Under the pieces are notes generated by a model. It searched no databases and was not told the origin of the DNA. It saw only the letters and a list, made by a program, of their open reading frames with translations. The translations under genes and the position numbers were made by a program. From positions 1 through 40,682 of the forward strand of contig WJJL01000033.1 of assembly GCA_014729725.1 (NCBI GenBank): a stretch of DNA of 40,682 bases, in the 5' to 3' direction. Shown piece after piece: positions 17,051 to 24,985 of the stretch. How positions within the stretch are numbered: the first letter of the stretch is position 1; each line of letters opens with the position of its first letter. This DNA comes from Candidatus Moraniibacteriota bacterium (GTDB lineage: Bacteria > Patescibacteriota > Minisyncoccia > CAIUEV01 > JAHKAQ01).

Positions 17051-17093
17051 AGCTTTTTTATTTAGGAATTATTTTGATTTAGTTTTTATCAAG

Positions 17094-17165
17094 TGGGTCC
17101 AGCAGGGATCGAACCTGCGACCATTCGGTTATGAGCCGAGTGCTCTGCCGCTGAGCTATGGACCC
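17094..17165 (-). tRNA. tRNA with CAU anticodon (tRNA-Ile2 or elongator tRNA-Met)
   Basis: The minus strand folds as a full cloverleaf: acceptor GGGTCCA with TGGACCC, D arm AGCTC/GAGC with a very short loop, anticodon stem CTCGG and loop CTCATAA, and T stem GCAGG with loop TTCGATC. The anticodon is CAU. The three consecutive G:C pairs of initiators are lacking, so it is not tRNA-fMet. The GGCTCATAACCG region resembles bacterial tRNA-Ile2, where TilS converts C34 to lysidine, but elongator Met is possible. Discriminator A; CCA is not encoded. Confidence 0.9.
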
Positions 17166-17180
17166 TTATTATTAAAATTT

Positions 17181-17618
17181 TTACGGTTCACCTAATATTT
17201 GTTTTCTAAATTCCTGGAAATCTTTTTTATCGAGCAGTTTAATTTGGTGTTTATTTAATTTAAGTCTATCTTGTTTGGAAATTTTTTTTATATTAAAAAA
17301 TGTTTTTTTTAATTCTTGATAACAATCATCGCTGGCTAATCTATTTAAGGAAATTTTATTGCATTTAAGGCACTTTTGAACCAACATTAACTCTCCGGTC
17401 TTTTTATTATATTTGTTTGGTTTTGTTTTTTTAAAGGTAAGTCCGATAGGCTTCATTAATCCCCAACAGCTTGACTGTCTGTCTCCCGCCACTTCCTTAT
17501 CTAAGTGTATAGAAAAAAGACATTTTGGGCAATGGTTTCGATTAACTATGGCATAACTTTTAGAAATTCTTACTTTATAACTACAATTTTTACAGATAAA
17601 ATTTGAATTTTGTTTCAT
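17181..17618 (-). CDS. RNHCP domain zinc-ribbon protein
   Basis: A 145-residue protein with the RNHCP domain, named for the sequence RNHCPKCLFSIHLD seen here at residues 27-40. The pairs CKNC (9-12), CPKC (30-33) and CLKC (83-86) would bind zinc. The C-terminal ~55 residues are basic and helical. The domain's molecular function is not established; the ribbon and basic tail suggest nucleic acid binding. Its ATG overlaps the stop of gdhA by 4 bases, so the two are translated together. Confidence 0.85.
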   Translation of the reverse strand: MKQNSNFICKNCSYKVRISKSYAIVNRNHCPKCLFSIHLDKEVAGDRQSSCWGLMKPIGLTFKKTKPNKYNKKTGELMLVQKCLKCNKISLNRLASDDCYQELKKTFFNIKKISKQDRLKLNKHQIKLLDKKDFQEFRKQILGEP

Positions 17619-18847
17619 TTTAAAGATTGGATATATTTTTTTTCTAATTTTTTTAAAGAAAATATATAGGCCGCAGTTCTGAAATCGGTTTGATATTTTT
17701 TTTTGTTTTCATCCACTTGGACAAAGGAGTTGAGAATATATTTTTTTAATTTTTCAAAGACTTTTTGCTTACTCCAGTAGCGGCCCTTTTTGTTTTGCAA
17801 CCATTCAAAATAACTAACAATCACTCCGCCGCTATTGGCTAAAATGTCGGGAATAACATCAATGTTTTTTTTAAAAAGAATTTCATCGGCTTTGGGGGTA
17901 ACAGGCCCGTTAGCTAATTCTATAATTAAAGGACTTTTTATTTTAAAGGCATTTTTTTGAGTAATTTGATTTTCCATGGCCGAAGGCGCTAAAACATCTG
18001 TTTCTAGCTCCAAAAGTTTTTCATTGCTTATGTTGGTGGCTTCTTTGAAATTTTTTACAGAACCTTTTTTTTCTTTTTGGATTAATAATTTATTAATATC
18101 CAATCCATTTTTATTATAGACTCCTGATTTGGAATCAGAGACAGCTATTATTTTAAAACCCTGTTTATAGCACAACTTAGCCAGGTTAGCTCCCGCATTT
18201 CCAAAACCCTGAATAACCATATCAATATCTTGCGGTTTTTTTCTGATCTTTTTTAAATGTTGCTTTAATATGATTAATCCTCCCATGGAGGTTGCCTCTT
18301 CTCTTCCTTTACTGCCTCCATTTTTTAGGGATTTTCCGGTAACTATGCCATAATCCTTTTTTCCATTGAATTTTGCGTACTCATCTACAAAAACATCCAT
18401 AATTTTAGCATTCGTATTCACATCAGGAGCCGGTATATCCAAATCCGAACCTATATCAGGGCTGATTTTTTTAAAATAATCTCTTGATAGTTCCTCCAAT
18501 TGCTCCTCGTTTAGTTTATCAGGATCAATGGACACTCCGCCTTTTCCTCCTCCCATAGGAATTTGAGCGACCCCGCATTTTAAAGTCATCCAAAAGGCCA
18601 AGGCTTTTACTTCACTTAAGTTAACATGCTTGTCGTAACGGATTCCTCCTTTATAAGGACCCATCAAATTGTTATATTGAACCCGATAGCCTTTGAAAAT
18701 TCTTAGTTTTTTAGTTTTATTGAGAGCTACTTTTACTTGGATTATTTTATCGGGCTGTTTTAAATGTTTAATTAGTCTTTGATCTATATTAATTATTTTT
18801 TGAGTTTTCTTAAGCTGAGTTAAAACGTTTCTAAAAGGATTTTTCAT
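17615..18847 (-). CDS. gdhA: Glu/Leu/Phe/Val dehydrogenase (glutamate dehydrogenase)
   Basis: A 410-residue amino-acid dehydrogenase, the usual length of hexameric NAD(P) glutamate dehydrogenase. The substrate domain carries GPYKGGIRYD and the catalytic lysine in MGGGKGGVSI (Lys102), with PAPDVNT following. The Rossmann domain has VIQGFGNAGANLA (about 211-223) and late SYFEWLQNK. It links glutamate and 2-oxoglutarate; coenzyme preference cannot be read safely. It is one of few metabolic genes here. The 4-base overlap with the RNHCP gene suggests one operon. Confidence 0.93.
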   Translation of the reverse strand: MKNPFRNVLTQLKKTQKIINIDQRLIKHLKQPDKIIQVKVALNKTKKLRIFKGYRVQYNNLMGPYKGGIRYDKHVNLSEVKALAFWMTLKCGVAQIPMGGGKGGVSIDPDKLNEEQLEELSRDYFKKISPDIGSDLDIPAPDVNTNAKIMDVFVDEYAKFNGKKDYGIVTGKSLKNGGSKGREEATSMGGLIILKQHLKKIRKKPQDIDMVIQGFGNAGANLAKLCYKQGFKIIAVSDSKSGVYNKNGLDINKLLIQKEKKGSVKNFKEATNISNEKLLELETDVLAPSAMENQITQKNAFKIKSPLIIELANGPVTPKADEILFKKNIDVIPDILANSGGVIVSYFEWLQNKKGRYWSKQKVFEKLKKYILNSFVQVDENKKKYQTDFRTAAYIFSLKKLEKKYIQSLK

Positions 18848-19147
18848 GTTTATGATTTTAAAATATTTTAAAAAATGCTAGATTATGATAGCTTTAATAT
18901 ATTAAACTTAGACATTGAGGCCTCTTGCTTTTCCAAGGTTCCTTGAGTAAACAAAAGTTATTTTATTTTAAATTTTGTGAAATCGCTCTACCGGCTAACA
19001 ATTCCCTTAACAGTTAAGGTCTCCATTAAATTTAATTCAGGGACAAAATATGCAATTAGAGCTAATCTTTATTAATCTTAATTGAAATTTTAAAATCATT
19101 CAAATTTCCAAGTGTTAAAATAATAACTTGAGCTTGAATATATTTGA
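18848..19147. other. 300-base divergent intergenic region between gdhA and the ABC exporter
   Basis: No gene is seen. CCTTAAC-A-GTTAAGG (19005-19019) is a perfect 7-bp inverted repeat with one central base and looks like a repressor operator or short hairpin. A near copy, CTTAACAGTAAGGT, occurs at 23772-23785. The rest is AT-rich with no clear promoter. Confidence 0.4.
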
Positions 19148-20971
19148 ATGCTATTAATTGTCATGAAAAAAATAAAAAAAATTTTTTTTAAAAATCCTTA
19201 CTCCAATCTTTTTAAGTATTTTTGGAAATACTCCAAAGGCAATCGGCATATGGTGGTTGTTTTTTTGATTTTTTCGCTAATTTCCTACGGGGTTACTCTT
19301 ATTGAACCTTTAATTATAGCAAGAATATTTAATAATGTTCAATTTAATTCCGATAATCCGGAATTCCTGGAGCTTATAGTTTACAATATTTTAATCTTAT
19401 TTTTATTAACTGTAATTTTTTGGATTTTTCACGGCACTTCTCGGATTTTGGAAAATAAAAATGCTTTTTTTGTAAGAAAAAATTACAAGCAGGAAATGTT
19501 TGAAAAGGTGGTGCATTTGCCTTCTAAATGGCATAGAGATCATCACAGTGGAGACACTATCGATAAAATCAATAAAGCTTCAGACAGACTTTTTTATTTT
19601 AGTGAATCGGTTTTTATGTTCGTTAACGAGGGGTTGGTTAATTTATTGGGATCTTTTATTATTATTATAATTTATTATAAAATAGCTGGCTTGATAACTG
19701 TTGTCTCCACGGTGTTAATATTTTTAATTATAATTTTGCTGGATAGAATTTTGAATAGACGATATTTTCAAATCTTTAAAAAAGAAAATTATATTGCTGC
19801 GGCCATTCATGACTATGTTTCCAATATTTTTACCGTAATCACCCTTAGAATCAAGAAAAGAGCTCTTTATGAAGTAAAGCGAAGATTAATGCTTCCTTAT
19901 AAACTTTTTATGAAAAATGTTTACTTGAACGAGTTTAAGTGGTTTGGGGTTTCAATTTTAATTCAATTAATGATTTCGGTAATTATTATTTCCAATGCCT
20001 ATCATCAATTTAATACAAAAGGAGTGATAGCTATTGGGATTTTGTTTGCTCTTTTTCAGTATCTGGAAAAAATTTCGCGGACTTTTTTTAATTTTGCCTG
20101 GCAATACACGGAGATGGTGGAAAGAAATTCCGCCTTGGTTTCCGCGGAGGTTATAAATAAAGAATATGCCAAAACCGAAAAAATTAAGAGAAAACCTTTA
20201 AGGAAGAACTGGGAAAAAATTGAAATTAAAGATTTATTTTTTAGATATGAACAAGATGGACAAGACAAAAAACAGGTGGATTTTTCTAAAACTTTAAAAA
20301 ATATTTCTCTAGATTTAAAAAGAGGACAAAAAGTTGCTTTTGTAGGGGAAAGTGGTTCCGGAAAGACTACTTTGATGGTGCTTTTAAGAGGATTATATAA
20401 CGCTAACAAGGCTAAAGTTTTTTGTGATGGAGAAAAACTGGAGGATGGCATCAAATCTTTATGGGATGAAACTTCCCTAATTCCTCAGGAACCGGAAATT
20501 TTTCAAAACACTATCTTATACAATATAACGCTAGGTATTAACACTAAAAAAGAACAGGTAGAAAAATTTATTGATCTGGCCTGTTTTAGAAAGGTGTTGG
20601 GCCGTCTTCCCAAAGATTTAAAAACCAATGTGGCGGAAAAAGGCGTCAGTTTGAGTGGGGGTGAAAAACAAAGACTGGCTTTAGCCCGGGGGTTGTTGGC
20701 GGCTAAATCTAGCTCGATTTTGCTTTTAGATGAACCTACCAGTAGCGTGGATACCTTTAACGAAATTAAAATCTTTAAAAATATTTTTTCCCATTTCAAG
20801 GATAAAACCATTATTGCTTCAGTTCATCGACTACATTTGTTAAAAAGCTTTGATTATATTTATTATTTCAAACAAGGCCGAATAGCGGCTCAAGGTTCTT
20901 TTGATCAGATTTATAAAAATTCTGTTTTTCAAAAAGTCTGGTCAAAATATAACGAAAAGAAAAGGCAATGA
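19148..20971 (+). CDS. ABC exporter, fused permease and ATP-binding protein
   Basis: A 607-residue half-transporter. Residues ~35-320 contain about six membrane spans (type I exporter fold). The nucleotide-binding domain has Walker A GESGSGKTT (about 400-408), a Q-loop LIPQEPEIF, signature LSGGEKQR (about 502-509), Walker B ILLLDEPTSSVD and the switch histidine in ASVHR. It probably works as a homodimer exporting lipids, peptides or small molecules; the substrate is not readable. An alternative ATG at 19163 (MKKIKKIFFK) gives a more typical basic N-terminus and may be the true start. TraX follows after 22 bases. Confidence 0.93.
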   Translation: MLLIVMKKIKKIFFKNPYSNLFKYFWKYSKGNRHMVVVFLIFSLISYGVTLIEPLIIARIFNNVQFNSDNPEFLELIVYNILILFLLTVIFWIFHGTSRILENKNAFFVRKNYKQEMFEKVVHLPSKWHRDHHSGDTIDKINKASDRLFYFSESVFMFVNEGLVNLLGSFIIIIIYYKIAGLITVVSTVLIFLIIILLDRILNRRYFQIFKKENYIAAAIHDYVSNIFTVITLRIKKRALYEVKRRLMLPYKLFMKNVYLNEFKWFGVSILIQLMISVIIISNAYHQFNTKGVIAIGILFALFQYLEKISRTFFNFAWQYTEMVERNSALVSAEVINKEYAKTEKIKRKPLRKNWEKIEIKDLFFRYEQDGQDKKQVDFSKTLKNISLDLKRGQKVAFVGESGSGKTTLMVLLRGLYNANKAKVFCDGEKLEDGIKSLWDETSLIPQEPEIFQNTILYNITLGINTKKEQVEKFIDLACFRKVLGRLPKDLKTNVAEKGVSLSGGEKQRLALARGLLAAKSSSILLLDEPTSSVDTFNEIKIFKNIFSHFKDKTIIASVHRLHLLKSFDYIYYFKQGRIAAQGSFDQIYKNSVFQKVWSKYNEKKRQ

Positions 20972-20993
20972 ATTAATCAGTTTAATAAAATTT

Positions 20994-21761
20994 ATGTCGG
21001 CTTTTACTTTGAAAATTTTAGCTTGCTTGTTGATGCTTGCTGATCATATCGGCTTAATATTTTTCCCCCAAAATATTTTTTTAAGAATCATTGGCAGACT
21101 TTGTTTTCCGATTTTTGCCTTTTTGGTAGCTAACGGATATGTTTATACCGGCAATTTAAAAAAATATTTTTTAAGATTGGGAGGCTTTTTTCTGATTTCT
21201 CAAATCCCTTACAGCTTGGCCATTGGCTCAATTTTTGAATTAAATATATTCTTCACGCTGTTTTTAGGGCTTTTATTTATTTTTATTTTTGATAAAACAA
21301 AGCATTATTTAGAACAAAAAAAACAAGATTCCAGACCTTATAATTTTTTGATTTTTTTTATTTTAGCTGGATTAGGTTTGGTTTTAAATCTTTTTTTAAC
21401 TTTTGATTACGGAATTTTCGGAGTTCTTATGATTTTGTTGTTTTATATTTTTAGAAATAATTTTAGATTTTTGATAATTGGCCAGCTAAGTCTTAACTTT
21501 TTTTATTTTTTAAGCTTTTTATTGATTTTATTATATTCAAATACTTATATTGGCTCTTTTTTATTTAATAGTTTTCGAATCAATGAAGTAACTCTTATTC
21601 AGTTTTTCGGTTTGCTTTCTTTGATTTTTATTGGTTTGTATAATAAAAAAAGAGGAGGGGAGTTTGGATTTAAATATTCCAGACAGCTTTCAAAATATTT
21701 TTTTTATTTTTTTTACCCCCTGCATTTAACAATATTGGTAATCATCAAAAAATTTCTGTAG
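20994..21761 (+). CDS. TraX family membrane protein
   Basis: A 255-residue polytopic protein with about eight hydrophobic spans. MSAFTLKILACLLMLADHIG, RIIGRLCFPIFAFLVANGY and the C-terminal FFYFFYPLHLTILVII are the marks of TraX, whose founding member N-acetylates F-pilin. Chromosomal TraX homologues in other bacteria are of unclear role; acylation of a surface molecule is a reasonable guess. The frame is open upstream to a TTG at 20901 inside the ABC gene, but the ATG at 20994 matches the family N-terminus and gives a 22-base gap, so it is preferred. Confidence 0.88.
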   Translation: MSAFTLKILACLLMLADHIGLIFFPQNIFLRIIGRLCFPIFAFLVANGYVYTGNLKKYFLRLGGFFLISQIPYSLAIGSIFELNIFFTLFLGLLFIFIFDKTKHYLEQKKQDSRPYNFLIFFILAGLGLVLNLFLTFDYGIFGVLMILLFYIFRNNFRFLIIGQLSLNFFYFLSFLLILLYSNTYIGSFLFNSFRINEVTLIQFFGLLSLIFIGLYNKKRGGEFGFKYSRQLSKYFFYFFYPLHLTILVIIKKFL

Positions 21762-22125
21762 TTAAACTTTGGTATTGTCCCCCTGCAATGACCAAAAAAA
21801 CAGTTTAGCATTTAAAATTTTGCATATAAATTTAGAATTTATCCCGAAAAAGAGAAATTTAGGCAAAAAAACACAAGACAATAAGAAATTGAATTGAAAA
21901 AGCTTAGAAAGCCAGAAATAAAATCAAGGTTAAAGAGGAAAAATTAACAAGTTTTAGGCTAGTGAATAGAATAAAATGGATGAAAAGCTAATCTAAAACC
22001 CTCTCAGAGTAGATTTGGGCTGATTTTTCAGGAATTTCCAACCTACTAGAATTAGTTAATGCAACCCGAAATTAACCGATTTTTTAGACTTTCTGATAGT
22101 TTTAGTAAAGCGAATTTTATTATTG
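21762..22125. other. 364-base gap between traX and the tRNA-Val gene
   Basis: No coding region or known RNA (RNase P, SRP, tmRNA, 6S) was recognised. GTTAAT (22055-22060) pairs with ATTAAC (22071-22076) and is followed by a T-run at 22080-22085, a weak plus-strand terminator that could serve the ABC-TraX transcript. The section 21780-22000 is A-rich on the plus strand and has many stops. Confidence 0.35.
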
Positions 22126-22200
22126 TGGGCGCTCAAGGACTCGAACCTTGGACCTACTGGGTGTAAACCAGTTGCTCTAAACCAACTGAGCTAAACGCCC
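22126..22200 (-). tRNA. tRNA-Val (UAC)
   Basis: Minus-strand cloverleaf: acceptor GGGCGTT with AGCGCCC (one G:U), D arm AGCTCAGTTGG, anticodon stem ACTGG/CCAGT with loop TTTACAC giving anticodon UAC, T arm CAAGG-TTCGAGT-CCTTG. Discriminator A; CCA is not encoded. It lies 82 bases downstream of tRNA-Lys and is probably in the same transcript. Confidence 0.95.
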
Positions 22201-22282
22201 ATTCACGAGATCGGTTTGCTGGGTTTTGAGGGGCGTTGTTATTATTTCAGTCTTTAAAATTTAGTCCCCAACCCCTAGCTTG

Positions 22283-22356
22283 TGGGTGCAGAGGGAATCG
22301 AACCCCCGGCCAATGGCTTAAAAGGCCACTGCTCTACCTAACTGAGCTATACACCC
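22283..22356 (-). tRNA. tRNA-Lys (UUU)
   Basis: Minus-strand cloverleaf: acceptor GGGTGTA with TGCACCC, D arm AGCTCAGTTAGG, anticodon stem GTGGC/GCCAT and loop CTTTTAA giving anticodon UUU, T arm with loop TTCGATT. Discriminator A; CCA is not encoded. A good promoter lies 49 bases upstream. U34 of this tRNA is a target of MnmA, encoded at 11854-13026. Confidence 0.95.
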
Positions 22357-22404
22357 TGTTATTTTTCAATATTAAATTTATTTGATATATTGGATTTAAA
22401 TTCA

Positions 22405-22433
22405 ATTATATTGATATTTTTTAAATAAGTCAA
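22405..22433 (-). promoter_or_regulatory. promoter of the tRNA-Lys-tRNA-Val transcript
   Basis: Read on the minus strand, TTGACT (22433-22428), a 17-base spacer and a perfect TATAAT (22410-22405) point into tRNA-Lys. This is one of the best promoter matches in the window. Confidence 0.7.
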
Positions 22434-22507
22434 AAATTCATTGCATTGCGGTTTGATATTAAAAGAAATATTTAGAGTAATCTATTATACATAACTTTCT
22501 AGGAATT

Positions 22508-23680
22508 ATGAAAATTGTAAATTTTACTAATGTCTTTTTTCCTTATATTTCCGGAGTAAGCGTTTCCATTAATTCAATTAAACAGGAGATGGAAAAAAGA
22601 GGTCATGAAGTTTTTATTTTTGCTCCCTATTTTAAAAAAAATTCCACAAAAATTTTTACCCCAAAACAAGAGGAACTGGGTATTTACAGGTATCCCAGCA
22701 TAAAAGTTAAATTCAGAAATAATTTTTATATCGCAATAAAACCTTATTATAAAATATTCAAAATTTTAAAAAAAATTGATCCAGATGTTATTCATTCTCA
22801 TCAATCTTTTTGGCTGGGATATGAAGCTTTAAGATATTCCAAAAAATTAAATAAGCCTTTGTTTTACACTTATCACGCCAATTATGAATACTATACTTAC
22901 TATTTACCAATTCCTTTTAAAAAAAAAATCACTTCTTTAGTGTTAAAAAGGGATGTAAATTATTGTAATAAATGCAAAGCAGTCATTGCTCCTACCAACT
23001 CCGTTAAAGAGGAACTGATTTTTAGAGACATCAAAACACCTGTTAAGGTGATACCAAGCGGTTTGAATTTGGAAAAATTCAAAAAAAAGAATTTTAAGGA
23101 TATAAAGAAAATCAGAAAAAAATTGGGTATTAAAAAAAATGACAATGTTATTTTATTTTTAGCCCGCCTAGAAAAAGAGAAGAATATTGATTTATTGATA
23201 AGAATTATAAAATACAGTTTAAAAAAAGATAAGAAATTGAAATTTTTAATAGTGGGTGATGGTTTTGAGGTTATAAATTTAAGAAAAATAAAAAAAATAT
23301 ATCCTAAAAACATCATTATTACGGGTAGCGTTAAACACAGCCAGGTCCCTAAGATTTATTGGATTAGCGATATTTTTTTACAGACTTCTTTTACAGAAAC
23401 TCAAGGCATAACCACGATTGAAGCAATGGCCAGCGGTTTAGCGGTTGTAGCTTTAAATGCTCAGGCGACTATTGATTTTATAAAAAATAAAAGATCCGGT
23501 TTTTTATGCGGTTCCAATCCGAAAGAATTTTATAAAATAATAGTAAAATTATTTAAAAATAAAGCTTTATTGAAAAGCATTCAAAAAAATTCCCAGCTTG
23601 AAGTGGAGAAATTCAATATTTCTAAAAATTGTGATAAATTAATTCAAGTATATAAAAAAGGACTGAGCGCAAACCGATAA
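22508..23680 (+). CDS. glycosyltransferase family 4
   Basis: A 390-residue GT-B fold glycosyltransferase of the GT4 type. The N-terminal domain shows FFPYISGVSVSINSIKQEM and DVIHSHQSFW. The C-terminal donor domain shows ILFLARLEKEKNIDLLI, GDG and the E-x7-E motif in ETQGITTIEAMASG, which contacts the nucleotide sugar. No membrane segment is present, so it acts on the cytoplasmic face. Overall resemblance is to transferases making diacylglycerol glycolipids or mannosides, but acceptor and donor cannot be settled. AGGA five bases before the ATG is one of few Shine-Dalgarno-like signals in the window. Confidence 0.9.
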   Translation: MKIVNFTNVFFPYISGVSVSINSIKQEMEKRGHEVFIFAPYFKKNSTKIFTPKQEELGIYRYPSIKVKFRNNFYIAIKPYYKIFKILKKIDPDVIHSHQSFWLGYEALRYSKKLNKPLFYTYHANYEYYTYYLPIPFKKKITSLVLKRDVNYCNKCKAVIAPTNSVKEELIFRDIKTPVKVIPSGLNLEKFKKKNFKDIKKIRKKLGIKKNDNVILFLARLEKEKNIDLLIRIIKYSLKKDKKLKFLIVGDGFEVINLRKIKKIYPKNIIITGSVKHSQVPKIYWISDIFLQTSFTETQGITTIEAMASGLAVVALNAQATIDFIKNKRSGFLCGSNPKEFYKIIVKLFKNKALLKSIQKNSQLEVEKFNISKNCDKLIQVYKKGLSANR

Positions 23681-23745
23681 CCAATAAGGGAGAATTGATA
23701 AAAACACAAAGCAACAAACAAAGTTTGGTAATTTAAAAAACCTAG

Positions 23746-23834
23746 ATCTTATCAACCCCGCCACATGCTTGCTTAACAGTAAGGTAGGGTTAAATCATTT
23801 AAAAATCTAAGTGAAAAAACCGTCTAGATAAGAT
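23746..23834 (+). other. possible folded RNA element of unknown type
   Basis: ATCTTATC (23746-23753) is complementary to GATAAGAT (23827-23834). Directly inside, AACCC (23754-23758) pairs with GGGTT (23887-less 100, that is 23787-23791), enclosing hairpin CTTGCT-TAAC-AGTAAG (23768-23783, one G:U). No known RNA class recognised. It may be an extended leader or the 3' end of the glycosyltransferase transcript. Confidence 0.3.
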
Positions 23835-23839
23835 TTAAT

Positions 23840-23869
23840 TTGACAATTTGAAAATTTTTTTGTTAATAT
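23840..23869 (+). promoter_or_regulatory. promoter of the infA-rpmJ-ribosomal protein operon
   Basis: TTGACA (23840-23845), an 18-base spacer and TAATAT (23864-23869). The likely start falls inside the perfect palindrome TTGTTAATTAACAA (23871-23884), which could be a repressor operator. Confidence 0.55.
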
Positions 23870-23882
23870 GTTGTTAATTAAC

Positions 23883-23958
23883 AAGAGGCAGGAAAGATTT
23901 GAAAAAGCTGTTTTACAAAAGGTATGCATGAAAGAAATGCCGGACAAGCCTCTTTTTT
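23883..23958 (+). ncRNA. structured leader or small RNA ending in a terminator, upstream of infA
   Basis: P1: AAGAGGC (23883-23889) pairs with GCCTCTT (23948-23954), which runs into six T. P2: TTTGAAAA (23898-23905) pairs with TTTT-A-CAAA (23911-23919, one bulge), loop AGCTG. P3: GGTAT (23921-23925) pairs with ATGCC (23937-23941), one G:U. Together they make a three-way junction with purine-rich joiners AGGAAAGAT and GGACAA. Transcription starting at the promoter just upstream would give a ~75-base RNA that stops 40 bases before infA, or reads through if P1 is opened. I do not recognise the class. Confidence 0.6.
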
Positions 23959-23999
23959 GTATTGCATTAAAATTTATTCATTTATTTTAAAATTTTTTA

Positions 24000-24212
24000 A
24001 TGAATAAAGAAGTAATTAAAATGGAAGGGGAAGTGATAGAATGCTTGCCAAATACTGTATTTAAAGTAAAGTTAGATAATGGTCATGAAATTTTAGCTCA
24101 TATTTCCGGTAAAATGAGAGTGAATTACATAAAGTTAATGACCGGGGATAGAGTTTTGGTGGAAATGAGCCCTTATGATTTAACAAAAGGACGCATTACT
24201 CAAAGGCTTTAG
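24000..24212 (+). CDS. infA: translation initiation factor IF-1
   Basis: A 70-residue OB-fold protein of the normal length that binds the 30S A site during initiation. The family pattern is clear: [20 protein letters not shown], then [25 protein letters not shown] and the closing GRITQRL. It is first in the infA-rpmJ-rpsM-rpsK-rpsD-rpoA-rplQ-rplM-rpsI cluster and sits behind an unusual structured leader. No Shine-Dalgarno precedes the ATG. Confidence 0.97.
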   Translation: MNKEVIKMEGEVIECLPNTVFKVKLDNGHEILAHISGKMRVNYIKLMTGDRVLVEMSPYDLTKGRITQRL

Positions 24213-24279
24213 AAATTCCAGATCTACCCAATCAACAGAAGCTCTTTAATGCAAGAATTAAATAATCTTAAATTTTGTT

Positions 24280-24396
24280 ATGAAAGTGAACGCCTCAGTA
24301 AAAAGAATTTGTCGTGATTGTAAAATCGTAAAAAGAGGTAAAAAAATTTTTGTTATATGTAAAAAAAATCCCAAGCATAAACAAAGGCAGGGATAA
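24280..24396 (+). CDS. rpmJ: 50S ribosomal protein L36
   Basis: A 38-codon gene: it begins [17 protein letters not shown] and ends in NPKHKQRQG, the standard L36 sequence. It is the zinc-binding type, with CRDC (11-14), Cys27 and His33 as ligands. The position between infA and rpsM is the conserved bacterial order. No Shine-Dalgarno is seen; the start is fixed by the family N-terminus. Confidence 0.96.
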   Translation: MKVNASVKRICRDCKIVKRGKKIFVICKKNPKHKQRQG

Positions 24397-24538
24397 CCTT
24401 TTAATATTGTAAATAGATCAAGTTGTTAGTTCCAAATTAGACCAAAAGACTAAAAAGCCTTAAAGGTAAATTATAATAAATTTAAGAGTAAATTTTTAAG
24501 GAGTTTTTTCAGCAATATTTAATTAATTTTTATTTTAT

Positions 24539-24925
24539 ATGCCAAGAATTTCAGGGGTAAACATCCCGGAAGAAAAAAGAATAGAAGTAGCTTTAACCTA
24601 TATTTACGGAATAGGAAAATCCCTAAGTCAAAGAATTTTGGACAATTTAAACATTGATAAAAATTTGAAGGCTAATAAATTATCTTTCGATCAGTTAAAT
24701 TCTTTAAAGAAAGAAATTGAAAAGAATTATAAAATAGAAGGAGAATTAAGGCACGAGATTATCAGCAATATTAAAAGATTGAAAGAAACAGGGACTTATC
24801 GCGGGTTAAGACATTCCAAAAATCTACCGGTCAGGGGACAACAAACCAGAACCAACAGCAGAACCGTCAGGGGCAATATTAGAAGAACTATGGGTTCAGG
24901 AAAAAGAACAGTGGAAAAAACATAA
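24539..24925 (+). CDS. rpsM: 30S ribosomal protein S13
   Basis: A 128-residue S13 of the head of the small subunit, contacting L5 and the P-site tRNA. ISGVNIPEEKRIEVALTYIYGIG at the N-terminus (key parts), RHEIISNIKRL and the C-terminal GLRHSKNLPVRGQQTRTNSRT with a basic tail identify it. It is preceded by a 142-base spacer after rpmJ containing AAGGAG far (about 45 bases) from the ATG, too distant to serve as a ribosome-binding site. Confidence 0.97.
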   Translation: MPRISGVNIPEEKRIEVALTYIYGIGKSLSQRILDNLNIDKNLKANKLSFDQLNSLKKEIEKNYKIEGELRHEIISNIKRLKETGTYRGLRHSKNLPVRGQQTRTNSRTVRGNIRRTMGSGKRTVEKT

Positions 24926-24985
24926 CCTGTAATTTTCCAAATTAAATAAAGTTAAATTTTAAATTGATTATTTTATTTTTAAATT

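Larger units (their letters stand above)
23681..23999 (+). other. 319-base structured leader region before infA
   Basis: No gene is seen. The region contains, in order, a possible folded element at 23746-23834, a promoter at 23840-23869, a 14-base palindrome at 23871-23884 covering the likely start site, and a three-way-junction RNA ending in a terminator at 23883-23958. Each is described separately. Confidence 0.6.

Noticed and set aside
18980-19020. tRNA-like sequence with GCCGGTAGAGCG (minus) and CTGTTAA
   Set aside because: The pieces occur in the wrong order for a tRNA and no acceptor or T arm can be formed.
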